DNA of 26,761 nucleotides from JBGPJM01 sp041485385 (GTDB lineage Bacteria; Planctomycetota; Phycisphaerae; Phycisphaerales; UBA1924), in the NCBI GenBank assembly GCA_041485385.1, contig JBGPJM010000045.1:1-26761 (forward strand), in the 5' to 3' direction. How positions within the stretch are numbered: the first letter of the stretch is position 1; each line of letters opens with the position of its first letter. Under the pieces are notes generated by a model. The model had not been told where the DNA came from. It saw only the letters and a program-made list of their open reading frames with translations, and searched no databases. Shown piece by piece: positions 7,239-14,911 of the stretch. Position numbers and translations under genes: made by a program.

Positions 7239-8453
7239 ATGAACCCACATATTGATCGCCGGACGTTCCTCGCACGCGGCGCGCAGACGACCCTCGCCGG
7301 CACCGCCGCGCTCTCCGCACTCTCCGCAGGCGCTCGCGCCACGGCGCGAGCGCAGCCGGAGCCGAAGCCCGGCCCGGCGGCCGGCACACGGCGCATCCGC
7401 GTGGGCCTGATCGGCTGCGGGAGCGTCTCCGGCCGCTACCTGCCGCACCTGAAGGAGTGCCCGTACGCCGAGGTGGTGAGCGTGTGCGACATCAAGCCGG
7501 AGCGGGCTGCGAACCGGGCGAAGGAGTTCGGGGTGGCGCACCAGTACCCGAACATCGATCTGATGCTGGCGGGGGAGCCGTTTGACCTGCTGGTCGATAC
7601 GACCGACATGCAGGCGCACGAGGGGCTCAACCGCAAGGCGCTGGAGGCGGGGAAGCACGTGTGGAGCGAGAAGCCGATGGCCAACTCGCTGGCCGCGGGG
7701 CAGGAGCTGCTCGAGCTTGCGAAAAAGAAGGGGCTCCGGATCTGGGGGGCGCCGGTGGTGGTGAACAGCCCGCAGTTCGTGTTCATGGCCAGGCAGGTCC
7801 AGGCGGGCGCGCTGGGGAAGATGGCCGCGGCGCATGCGGCGTATGGGCACACGGGGCCGCACTGGTCGGCGTTCTTCTACGAGAAGGGCGGCGGGAGCAT
7901 GCCGGACCTGGGCGTGTACAACCTGACGACGCTGACGGGGCTGCTGGGGCCGGCGAAGGCGGTGACGGCGATGACGAGCATCGTGACCAAGCGGCGGACG
8001 GTGGAGGACAAGGGGGACATCGCGGTGGAGGCGGAGGACAACGCGATGGTGCTGATGGACCACGGCGAAGGGGTGATGTCGCACGTGATGTGCGGGTTCA
8101 ACTATTTCGATCCGCACGGGCATGACGCCGCGGGGATGGAGCGATCGACGATCTCGGTGATCGGGAACAAGGGGAGCATGCACCTGATCGGGTACGACTG
8201 GGAGCCCAAGGGGGTGGACGTCTCGACGGAGGATCATCCGGATCCGGTGCGGAACGTGACGGACGCGGGGACGTACCAGTGGCAGGAGGGGGCATCGCAC
8301 ATCTGCGAGTGCCTGGCGACGGGGAAGGAGCCGCGGATCACGGCGGAGCATGCGCTGCACGTGCTGGAGGTAATCCAGGCGGCGAGGGAGTCGGGCGACA
8401 CCGGCCGGCGAATCGCGTTGAAGTCGCGGTTTGCGTGGCCGCTGAAGATCTAG
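7239..8453 (+). CDS. Tat-exported Gfo/Idh/MocA-family oxidoreductase
   Basis: The protein has 404 residues, and GGAG at 7228-7231 lies seven bases before the ATG. The N-terminus has a twin-arginine signal (DRRTFLARG, residues 6-14) followed by an Ala-rich hydrophobic stretch to about residue 40, so it should be exported folded with its cofactor. The Rossmann motif is GLIGCG at 56-61. EKPMANS at 144-150 carries the conserved Lys-Pro of the family, and the C-terminal alpha/beta domain follows. These enzymes use NAD(P) on sugars, inositols or related polyols, and Tat-signalled members are numerous in planctomycetes. The substrate is not identifiable here. The gene starts 39 bp after the previous one and ends 51 bp before the acyl-CoA synthetase alpha gene, so co-transcription is possible. 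Confidence 0.88.
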   Translation: MNPHIDRRTFLARGAQTTLAGTAALSALSAGARATARAQPEPKPGPAAGTRRIRVGLIGCGSVSGRYLPHLKECPYAEVVSVCDIKPERAANRAKEFGVAHQYPNIDLMLAGEPFDLLVDTTDMQAHEGLNRKALEAGKHVWSEKPMANSLAAGQELLELAKKKGLRIWGAPVVVNSPQFVFMARQVQAGALGKMAAAHAAYGHTGPHWSAFFYEKGGGSMPDLGVYNLTTLTGLLGPAKAVTAMTSIVTKRRTVEDKGDIAVEAEDNAMVLMDHGEGVMSHVMCGFNYFDPHGHDAAGMERSTISVIGNKGSMHLIGYDWEPKGVDVSTEDHPDPVRNVTDAGTYQWQEGASHICECLATGKEPRITAEHALHVLEVIQAARESGDTGRRIALKSRFAWPLKI

Positions 8454-8500
8454 CCACAGAGAGGCCTTTCTCTGTGTCCGTCAGTGTTCTCTGTGGTGAG
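8454..8500. repeat. CCACAGAGA / TCTCTGTGG inverted repeat supplying the next gene's ribosome binding site
   Basis: CCACAGAGA at 8454-8462 is the reverse complement of TCTCTGTGG at 8488-8496. An internal TCTCTGTG at 8469-8476 can also pair with the left arm, giving an 8-bp hairpin with a GGCCTT loop. The right arm runs into GGTGAG at 8495-8500, the likely Shine-Dalgarno of the gene at 8505. The same arms occur at 22243-22251 and 22446-22454, so this looks like a short copy of a dispersed intergenic repeat. Confidence 0.7.
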
Positions 8501-8504
8501 ATGA

Positions 8505-10235
8505 ATGGCGATACTGATCGACGAAACCAAACGTGTCATTGTGCAGGGCATTACCGGGCGCGAGGGGCAGGCGCGGACGCGGTTGATGCTGGACTATGGC
8601 ACCCGCGTCGTCGGCGGGGTGACGCCGGGGAAGGGGGGGGCGGAGGTGCTGGGGGTGCCGGTGTTCAACTCGTGCGCGGAGGCGGTGGCGGCGCTGGGTG
8701 GCGTGGGGGGGGTGGACATCTCGGTGCTGTTCGTGCCGGCGGCGGCGCTGAAGGACGCGGCGATGGACGCGATCGGGGCGGGGGTGAAAATGGTGGTGCT
8801 GGTGGCGGACCGGGTGCCGGTGTGGGATGCGATGGAGATCGCCGCGGCGGCGAAGGAGAAGGGGGCGCGGTTCGTCGGGCCCAACACGCTGGGGGTGGCG
8901 AGCCCGGGGAGGGGGGTGGTGGGGATGATCGGCGGGCGGGCGGAGTCGGCGCGGGAGTGGTTCAAGCCCCCCCTCCCCGGCGGGACCGGAGTTGGGATCA
9001 TTTCAAGGTCGGGGGGGATGGCGACGAGCACGGCGTACTACCTGGGGCAAGCGGGGGTGCGGATCAGCTCGATCGTGCACATCGGCGGGGACGCGGTGCT
9101 GGGGCTGCGCGTGCCGGATGTGGCGGAGATGTTCCAGGATGATCCGGCGACGGACGCGATCGTGCTGTTCGGCGAGATCGGCGGCTCGCAGGAGGAGGAT
9201 CTGGCGGAGCTGGTGACGAGGGGGCGCGTGACGAAGCCGGTGGTGGCGTACATCGGCGGGAAGGCGGCCAAGGAGGGGACGCGGTTCAGCCACGCGGGGG
9301 CGATCATCGAGGGGAACAAGGGGACTCACGCGGGGAAGGTGGCGGCGCTGCGGGGCGCGGGGGCGACGGTGGTGGATTCATTCGGCGAACTGCCCGGCGC
9401 GGTCGCGGGCGTTCTCCATGCGCAAAGCAGCAGGAGCCTTATGACAGAAGCCGAGAAGAAGGCCGTGTGGACGACGGCGATCACGAGGATCGAGCCTAAC
9501 AAGGTGGCGGTGCGCGGGCACAACATCGCGGGGCTGATGGGGAAGGTGTCGTTCGGCGCGGCGGTGTACCTGATCCTGACGGGGAAGCTGCCGGACGAGC
9601 GGGTGGGGCGGCTGATGGACGCGATCCTGGTGTCGTCGATCGATCACGGGGCGACGCCGCCGAGCTGCCTGGCGGCGCGGACGGTGGCGAGCACGGGGGC
9701 GAGCCTGAGCCAGAGCGTGGCCGCGGGGATCCTGGCGATTAACAGGCACCATGGGGGGGCGATCGAGGATGGCGCGAGGTACATGGGGTCGCTGCTGGAG
9801 AAGACGAAGAAGGAAGGGCGAGGGATCGATGCCGTGGCCGCGGACGAGGTCGCCCGCATCAAGGCCAGCGGCGAGCGGATCCCGGGGTTCGGGCACCGCA
9901 TCCATACGAAGGACCCGCGGACGGGGCGGCTGTTCGAGCTGGCGGGCGAGGCGGGGCTCAAGGGGGCGGCGGGCACGCACATCGGCGCGGCGCGGGCGGT
10001 GGAGCGGGCGTTTGCGGCGACGGGGAAGCCGTTACCGATCAATGTTGATGGGGCGATCGGGGCGATCCTGGCGGATCTGGGGCTGGACCCGCGGGTGTTC
10101 AACGGGCTCTTCATGATCGCGCGGACGCCGGGGCTGGTTGCGCACGTGACGGAGGAGCAGACGCGCGAGAAACCGATGCGGCGGATTGATCCGGTGAACC
10201 ACGCGTACGACGGGCCGGCGGGAAACACGGCGTAG
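8505..10235 (+). CDS. SucD-like acyl-CoA synthetase alpha subunit fused to citrate synthase / citryl-CoA lyase domain (AclA-like)
   Basis: The protein has 576 residues. Residues 1-306 match the SucD layout from the first residues (MAILIDETKRVIVQGITG), with a CoA-binding Rossmann fold, GEIGGSQEED at 223-232 and the phosphohistidine motif SHAGAII at 262-268 (H263). Residues 313-576 are a citrate synthase / citryl-CoA lyase domain: IEPNKVAVRG at 329-338, DHG at 380-382 (H381), HHGGA at 415-419, GFGHR at 461-465 (H464), NVDG at 513-516 (D515), and FNGLFMIARTPGLVAH at 532-547. These line up with the catalytic His/His/Asp of ATP-citrate lyase and citrate synthase. This is the AclA order: CoA is attached to citrate through phospho-His and citryl-CoA is cleaved to acetyl-CoA and oxaloacetate, or the reverse. 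The ATG at 8505 follows GGTGAG. The beta partner is at 4795, not adjacent. A non-canonical citrate synthase role is the main alternative. Confidence 0.8.
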   Translation: MAILIDETKRVIVQGITGREGQARTRLMLDYGTRVVGGVTPGKGGAEVLGVPVFNSCAEAVAALGGVGGVDISVLFVPAAALKDAAMDAIGAGVKMVVLVADRVPVWDAMEIAAAAKEKGARFVGPNTLGVASPGRGVVGMIGGRAESAREWFKPPLPGGTGVGIISRSGGMATSTAYYLGQAGVRISSIVHIGGDAVLGLRVPDVAEMFQDDPATDAIVLFGEIGGSQEEDLAELVTRGRVTKPVVAYIGGKAAKEGTRFSHAGAIIEGNKGTHAGKVAALRGAGATVVDSFGELPGAVAGVLHAQSSRSLMTEAEKKAVWTTAITRIEPNKVAVRGHNIAGLMGKVSFGAAVYLILTGKLPDERVGRLMDAILVSSIDHGATPPSCLAARTVASTGASLSQSVAAGILAINRHHGGAIEDGARYMGSLLEKTKKEGRGIDAVAADEVARIKASGERIPGFGHRIHTKDPRTGRLFELAGEAGLKGAAGTHIGAARAVERAFAATGKPLPINVDGAIGAILADLGLDPRVFNGLFMIARTPGLVAHVTEEQTREKPMRRIDPVNHAYDGPAGNTA

Positions 10236-10239
10236 CCGG

Positions 10240-10623
10240 TCACTCCTCGCGCAGGAAGAGCCGGCCATTGACGATGGCGACGGAAATGCGGGTCCGGGTG
10301 TGCCCGAGAACGATGCGGACCTTGTCGACGTTGTCGACCCAGCTCCAGAGCGTGTCGCTCTTGTCATCGGACCAGGTCACTTCTCCGGACGAACTCGCTC
10401 CGACGCAGCCCGCGGGGCGTCCCTGGTCCGAGGAGGCAGTGACCTGGCCGAGCCGGTAGCCAAGGGGCTGCGAAGTCAGGTTCACGAGCGAGAGAGAGCG
10501 GGTTCGGAACTGCTGCCGCACGATGCCGCCGAGAACAAGCACGAACACGATTGCGAATAACGCAGAGCAGAGTGTCCCACTGAGCGAGAATCTCTTTGGG
10601 TTGGAGGTCGTGTCCAATGCCAT
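10240..10623 (-). CDS. Small single-pass membrane protein, function unknown
   Basis: The protein has 127 residues, with the ATG complementary to 10621-10623 and AGGAA about eight bases upstream on the minus strand. A single hydrophobic helix covers about residues 16-35 (LCSALFAIVFVLVLGGIV), preceded by a short Lys/Arg-containing N-terminus. The remaining 90 residues are a soluble domain with alternating hydrophobic positions (VDKVRIVLGHTRTRISVAIV), probably beta-rich. No known family is recognised. The gene is convergent with the alpha subunit gene, four bases between stops, and lies 55 bp beyond the glycosyltransferase gene on the same strand, so the two could share a transcript. Confidence 0.6.
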   Translation of the reverse strand: MALDTTSNPKRFSLSGTLCSALFAIVFVLVLGGIVRQQFRTRSLSLVNLTSQPLGYRLGQVTASSDQGRPAGCVGASSSGEVTWSDDKSDTLWSWVDNVDKVRIVLGHTRTRISVAIVNGRLFLREE

Positions 10624-10678
10624 CTTGCGGTTCCTGTGAGTTGATCATACCTCGCGGCGAGGCCGCCACACACTCGTT

Positions 10679-11926
10679 TCACCTCGTTTGCCGCTGGTAC
10701 GCCATCCCTGCCCACACGGTCGGCTCACCGGTTTCGAGGTTTCGTGCGGCCTTTCGCAGCAGGCGCGACACCAGGAATACGCCGGCGACATAGCCGAGGA
10801 CGGTCCACATTGGAACACGCCCCATTCGATAGATGGCGGCGAGGGCTCCGCCCCAGATGAGCAGGCCCGCGGCGCCCAGCGCCGTCGCGGAGACGGCTTC
10901 CCAGCCGCCGTTCCCGGCGAGGGTCGCGGCTCCGAGCGTGACGCTGACCAACCCGGCGAGCGGGAGGATCGCGCCGGTGAGGACGATCCGCCGGGCGGAC
11001 TTTCGAAGGCGGGCGGGCTTGCGGTTGGCGCACTCGCCGTAGATCCGCAGCCAGCCGCGCTGGAAATCCGGCCACGAGGTGTACATCCGGCAGCGGAGCA
11101 TACCGTCGGCCAGGAAGAGCCCGGCGCCGTGCCCCAGCGCTGTGACTTTCCGCGCCAGCCAGACGTCCTCGAGGACCTCGGCGCGGATCGCCTCGTGCCC
11201 GCCGGCCGCGTCGTAGGCTGCACGGCGCACGAGGATGAACTGCCCGTTGGCGAAGGCGCGTCGCTTGAGCGGGTCGTTGGCCCGGATGATCGGGTACTGG
11301 CGCAGGAGCTCCATGCCGGCGGCGGGCTGCACCAGCTTCTCGAACCAGCGATCCGCCGTCAGCGTGCTCAGCAGGCTCACCATGTCGAGCCCGCGGCTTT
11401 GCAGCAGCGCCACGGCCGCGCGCGCCGCTGCCGGATCGAGAACGGTGTCGGCGTCGACGAAGAGGAGGGCGCCGCCGGTGCCGACGGAGGCGGCGCCCGC
11501 CGAATCCTGGACGCCGCGCCACATCGCGTGGACTTTGCCGGTCCATCCGGGGGGGCACTGGCTGACCTGGAGGATCTCGAAGCGGTGGTCGTGGCTGGTG
11601 ATGTCGCGGACAACCTGGGCCGTGCGGTCGGTGCAGCGGTCGAGGACGAACGCGATCCGCAGCGAGGGGTAATCCTGCGCGAGGAGCGACCTGGCCAGAT
11701 CGCCGATGCACGCCTCCTCGTTGTGCGCTGGGACGATGATGCAGACCGGCAGCGGGGCCCGTCCTTCCGCGCAGGCGGGCGCGGGTGGCAGGCGCAGCGC
11801 GTCCCGCAGCGTCGGGATCGTTCGCACGGTCCGCGCGATGTGGAACGCCACGACCGCCCAGTACATGGCCAACGCGGCCGAGCAGGCGGTCAGCAACCAC
11901 AGCAGCGTGTCGAGAAACACCTTCAT
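10679..11926 (-). CDS. Membrane-associated family 2 glycosyltransferase, HpnB-like
   Basis: The protein has 415 residues. One N-terminal helix (about 5-27) is followed by a GT-A catalytic domain: CIIVPAHNEE at 62-71 begins the nucleotide-binding strand, VDADTV at 157-162 gives the metal-binding DxD, EDVW at 253-256 provides the general-base ED, and QRGWLRIYGE at 289-298 is a Q..RW-like acceptor motif. C-terminal helices lie at about 314-335, 345-366 and 373-390. This topology matches hopanoid-associated HpnB and related carotenoid or lipid glycosyltransferases, so a lipid acceptor on the cytoplasmic face is likely. No squalene-hopene cyclase or other hpn gene is visible, so the hopanoid link is only by resemblance. 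The gene is divergent from nnrE, with 46 bp between starts. Confidence 0.78.
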   Translation of the reverse strand: MKVFLDTLLWLLTACSAALAMYWAVVAFHIARTVRTIPTLRDALRLPPAPACAEGRAPLPVCIIVPAHNEEACIGDLARSLLAQDYPSLRIAFVLDRCTDRTAQVVRDITSHDHRFEILQVSQCPPGWTGKVHAMWRGVQDSAGAASVGTGGALLFVDADTVLDPAAARAAVALLQSRGLDMVSLLSTLTADRWFEKLVQPAAGMELLRQYPIIRANDPLKRRAFANGQFILVRRAAYDAAGGHEAIRAEVLEDVWLARKVTALGHGAGLFLADGMLRCRMYTSWPDFQRGWLRIYGECANRKPARLRKSARRIVLTGAILPLAGLVSVTLGAATLAGNGGWEAVSATALGAAGLLIWGGALAAIYRMGRVPMWTVLGYVAGVFLVSRLLRKAARNLETGEPTVWAGMAYQRQTR

Positions 11927-11960
11927 GCGAACCGGTCACCCACCGCCGTCCCCCCACCCG

Positions 11961-11966
11961 TACACT
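11961..11966 (+). promoter_or_regulatory. -10-like hexamer TACACT, probable leaderless promoter
   Basis: TACACT is followed by exactly six bases and then the ATG at 11973. With normal -10 to start-site spacing, transcription would begin at or next to the A of the start codon, and no Shine-Dalgarno sequence is present. No good -35 was found. Confidence 0.4.
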
Positions 11967-11972
11967 TCGCGC

Positions 11973-12875
11973 ATGGCCCGGCCTGAGGATAGGGACGGCG
12001 TCGACACGGGCAACCCGGCTCGCCCGGGGGAGGACGACTCCTGGCGTTCCGAGCCCCCGCTCGCTGGCGCCAGCACGTGGGTGCTCTCGCGCCGGGCGGG
12101 GCGCGAGCTGGATCGGGCGGCGTCCACGGAGCTGGGGATTCCGTCGATCGTTCTGATGGAGAATGCGGCCATCGGCATCGCCGCGGCGGCCCGGGGTCTT
12201 GTCCGCGACGTCGACCGGCCGGGGGCGATCGTTCTCTGTGGTCGGGGCAACAACGGCGGCGACGGCCTGGCGGTGGCCCGGCACCTGCGCATCGCCGGCT
12301 GGCGGATCGGGATCGTGCTGGCCGCGCCGCCTTCGGCCTATGCCGGCGATGCCGCGGTGAATCTGCTGATCTGTCAGCGGAGCGGGTTGCCCGTCCACGA
12401 GGCGACCGAGGCCGACCCGAATGCCGCGGTGGACCGCGCCATCGAACGGCTCGGCCCGCCAGACCTCCTGGTCGATGCCCTGCTGGGAACGGGCGCTACG
12501 GGGGCGGTCCGCGGGCCCGTCGCCGGGCTCATTCACGCGATCAACCAGCGTCGGGGGGGCGATCTTCGCGTGCTGGCGGTTGATCTTCCCTCCGGCATGG
12601 ACGCGGATACGGGCGAGCCGCTGGGGGTTTCTGACGGCGCCGAGCCCGCCATCGTCCGGGCCGACCTCACGGTGACGATGGTGGGGTTGAAGCCTGGTTT
12701 CTTATCGTTGGCGGCCCAGGAATTCCTGGGTGACATCACCGTCGTGGGTATCGGCGTGCCGCCGGAGCTCGTTGCCCGTTTCGGCACACCGCTCGCGGCT
12801 GCGTCCTTTCCGGGGCGTCTGCGGGATCCGGAGGCGGACGAGTCTCCGCCCTCCCGGGATGGCCGCGGCGCGTGA
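11973..12875 (+). CDS. nnrE: NAD(P)H-hydrate epimerase
   Basis: The protein has 300 residues. It interconverts the R and S forms of damaged NAD(P)H hydrates so that the dehydratase can repair them. Family motifs are in order: LSRRAGRELDRAASTELGIP at 38-57, LMENAA at 61-66, GRGNNGGDGLAVARHL at 90-105 (the YjeF_N glycine-rich loop), LLVDALLGTG at 165-174, and LAVDLPSGMDADTG at 201-214. Length and motifs fit a stand-alone epimerase, and the C-terminal dehydratase (NnrD) domain of the E. coli fusion protein is absent. About 35 N-terminal residues precede the conserved domain and look disordered. The frame stays open further upstream, but that part overlaps the divergent glycosyltransferase gene; the ATG at 11973 sits six bases after a -10-like hexamer. 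Confidence 0.9.
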   Translation: MARPEDRDGVDTGNPARPGEDDSWRSEPPLAGASTWVLSRRAGRELDRAASTELGIPSIVLMENAAIGIAAAARGLVRDVDRPGAIVLCGRGNNGGDGLAVARHLRIAGWRIGIVLAAPPSAYAGDAAVNLLICQRSGLPVHEATEADPNAAVDRAIERLGPPDLLVDALLGTGATGAVRGPVAGLIHAINQRRGGDLRVLAVDLPSGMDADTGEPLGVSDGAEPAIVRADLTVTMVGLKPGFLSLAAQEFLGDITVVGIGVPPELVARFGTPLAAASFPGRLRDPEADESPPSRDGRGA

Positions 12876-12921
12876 TCCGCCCCGTCCGGCCGGTTGACTC
12901 TTGCCTCCGTTGGGGAACGAA

Positions 12922-12927
12922 TACACT
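12922..12927 (+). promoter_or_regulatory. -10-like hexamer TACACT before the bifunctional nuclease gene
   Basis: TACACT lies 19 bases before the ATG at 12947, with GGAGG at 12934-12938 in between. The likely transcript would have a leader of about 12 bases. TTGACT at 12894-12899 resembles a -35, but the 22-base spacer is longer than the usual 16-18, so it may be coincidental. Confidence 0.35.
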
Positions 12928-12946
12928 TGTACTGGAGGCGCACCCG

Positions 12947-13477
12947 ATGGCCGTGCGAATGGAACTGTCGCGGATCCTGATCCGGGAGCTCAACGACTAC
13001 CAGATCATCGAGCTCCGGGAGGTTGCGCCCGTCGCCGAGGATGGCGAGACGGCCAATGGCGCCGGCGGTGGTGGGAATGGGGGGGGTGGGGGGGGTGGGA
13101 GCAGCGCGGGCAAGGGCGCGGGTGAATCGACCGGTTTCTCGCAGGTCGAGAACGGGCGGTCGTTCCCGATCGTCATCGGGCTGCCCGAGGCGCAGGCGAT
13201 CGAGCGGCGGCTGAAGGGGATCCACATCAAGCGGCCGCAGACGCACGACCTGCTCATGAACATCATCGAGGCGATGGGGGGCAAGCTCGAGTCGATCACG
13301 ATCAACGACCTGTCGGACCAGACGTTCTACGCGCTCTTGAACATCCGCGACAAGGGGGGCAAGGTGCTGAACATCGACTCGCGTCCGAGCGACGCGATCG
13401 CCCTGGGCGTGGCCAACAACGTCCCGATCTTCGTGGCCGAGCACGTGCTGGACTCGGTGCAGCGCGACGAGGAGTAG
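12947..13477 (+). CDS. Bifunctional nuclease (BFN/DUF151) domain protein
   Basis: The protein has 176 residues, with GGAGG at 12934-12938 eight bases before the ATG. The sequence opens MELSRILIRELNDYQIIELREV, then continues FPIVIGLPEAQAIERRLKGI (73-92), RPQTHDLLMNIIEAMGG (96-112), NDLSDQTFYALLNI, and IDSRPSDAIALGVANNVPIFVAEHVLD. These are the hallmarks of the BFN family, including the conserved RPSDAIALA-like segment. Some members have DNase and RNase activity; in bacteria the role is poorly known. A Gly/Ser-rich insertion occupies about residues 38-58, where homologues have a short strand connection. The neighbours are metabolite repair and tRNA modification genes with no obvious functional link. 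Confidence 0.88.
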   Translation: MAVRMELSRILIRELNDYQIIELREVAPVAEDGETANGAGGGGNGGGGGGGSSAGKGAGESTGFSQVENGRSFPIVIGLPEAQAIERRLKGIHIKRPQTHDLLMNIIEAMGGKLESITINDLSDQTFYALLNIRDKGGKVLNIDSRPSDAIALGVANNVPIFVAEHVLDSVQRDEE

Positions 13478-13505
13478 CGCTCGGACGCCGCCGCCTGATC
13501 TCTCC

Positions 13506-14873
13506 ATGAGCGACCCCGCGATTTCCTCCGACGACGCGACCGACGATGCCCCCGGCGGCGCCCCCGGCGAGCCTCCGGCTCCCGACGACAATGCGTACCT
13601 CGACCCGTGCGCGTACCTGACCGCCGACGTGCCCCCAGTCGGCGGGCGGCTGAAGGAGCGTCCCGAGGACTTCCTTGTCGAGGAGCTGCCCGCGTACGAG
13701 CCCAGCGGGTCGGGCGAGCACCTCTACCTGTACGTCGAGAAGCGCGACATCTCGACCATGCACATGGTGTACGCCATCGCCCGTCACTTCGGCGTGCGGC
13801 ACCGGGACGTGGGGTACGCCGGCCTGAAGGACAAGGTTGCCGTCACGCGCCAGCTTGTCTCCGTGCACGTCCCCGGCAAAGGGCCGGAGAGCTTTCCGGC
13901 GTTCGAGCACCCGCGCATCCACGTCCTCTGGTCCGACCTGCACGCCAACAAGCTCCGGCAGGGGCACTTGGCGGGGAACCGCTTCATGATCCGGATCCGC
14001 GGCGCGCCCCCCGCCAAGGCCGTGCACGCGCACCGCGTGCTGGAGCGGCTTGCCTCCGTCGGCGTCCCCAACCGCGCCGGTGAGCAGCGCTTCGGGCACA
14101 TGGGGAACAACCACGTCATCGGCCGGCTGCTCCTCAGCAGCCAGCACCGCGCGCTGGTGGACGAGCTTCTCGGGCCGAGCCGGCGGCTCCCCGATGTGCA
14201 GGCGATCCCGCGGGGGCTCTACGCCGAGGGGAAGTACGAGAGCGCCCTCGCCGCGTTCTCGCCGCACGCCGACACGGAGCGCCGCGTGCTGCGGGCCCTC
14301 ATCCGCGGCAGGTCTCCGGAGAAGGCCGTGTACGTGATCGAGCAGATGCAGAAGAGGTACTTCATCACCGCGTTCCAATCGGCGGTGTTCAACTCGGTGC
14401 TCGACCAGCGCCTACGTGAAGGCCTGCTCGGCGGGCTGCGAGAGGGCGACCTGGCGTGGAAGCACGACAACGGCGCGGTGTTCGCGGTCGATGCGCCGAC
14501 ACTCGCCGACTCGTCTACGAGGGAACGGCTCTCGGGACTGGAGATCAGCCCTTCGGGGCCGATGTGGGGGCCGGACATGATGGAGGCGAGCGGGGTCAGC
14601 GGCCAGGTGGAGAGGGCCGCGCTCGAGGCCACCGGCATCACGCCGGAGATGATCATCGGCTACGGCGAGCGTGCGCGCGACCCGGTGCCGGGGAAGCGCC
14701 GGGCGCTGCGGGTGCCCCTGAGTTTTCCTGACGTGGAGGGCGGCGTCGACGAGCACGGCCCCTACGTGAAGTGTGTCTTCGAGCTCCCGCCTGGTTCATT
14801 CGCCACGGTCGTTCTTCGCGAGGTGATGAAGCCCGACCTGGCGGTGCCCTCCGATCGGCCGCCGAGCGCCTGA
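13506..14873 (+). CDS. truD: tRNA pseudouridine(13) synthase TruD
   Basis: The protein has 455 residues and isomerises uridine 13 of tRNA-Glu to pseudouridine in E. coli. The conserved block GYAGLKDKVAVTRQ at 103-116 contains the catalytic aspartate, D109 (equivalent to D80 of E. coli). VPNRAGEQRFGHMGNNHVIG at about 188-207 is the second family signature, followed by the TruD insertion domain and then FITAFQSAVFNSVLDQRL. The C-terminus ends FELPPGSFATVVLREVMK, as in the family. It is about 100 residues longer than the E. coli enzyme, with an acidic, disordered-looking N-terminus of about 30 residues and a larger insertion domain. No Shine-Dalgarno sequence is visible before the ATG. The gene begins 28 bp after the BFN gene. 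Confidence 0.93.
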   Translation: MSDPAISSDDATDDAPGGAPGEPPAPDDNAYLDPCAYLTADVPPVGGRLKERPEDFLVEELPAYEPSGSGEHLYLYVEKRDISTMHMVYAIARHFGVRHRDVGYAGLKDKVAVTRQLVSVHVPGKGPESFPAFEHPRIHVLWSDLHANKLRQGHLAGNRFMIRIRGAPPAKAVHAHRVLERLASVGVPNRAGEQRFGHMGNNHVIGRLLLSSQHRALVDELLGPSRRLPDVQAIPRGLYAEGKYESALAAFSPHADTERRVLRALIRGRSPEKAVYVIEQMQKRYFITAFQSAVFNSVLDQRLREGLLGGLREGDLAWKHDNGAVFAVDAPTLADSSTRERLSGLEISPSGPMWGPDMMEASGVSGQVERAALEATGITPEMIIGYGERARDPVPGKRRALRVPLSFPDVEGGVDEHGPYVKCVFELPPGSFATVVLREVMKPDLAVPSDRPPSA

Positions 14874-14911
14874 CCCGGGCGGTTCGTTCCTACCATCGCC
14901 CCCCCACCCCC

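Noticed and set aside
10725..12536. Minus-strand open frame of about 600 codons overlapping the glycosyltransferase and nnrE
   Set aside because: It crosses two well-supported genes in other frames and has a composition typical of GC-rich shadow frames.
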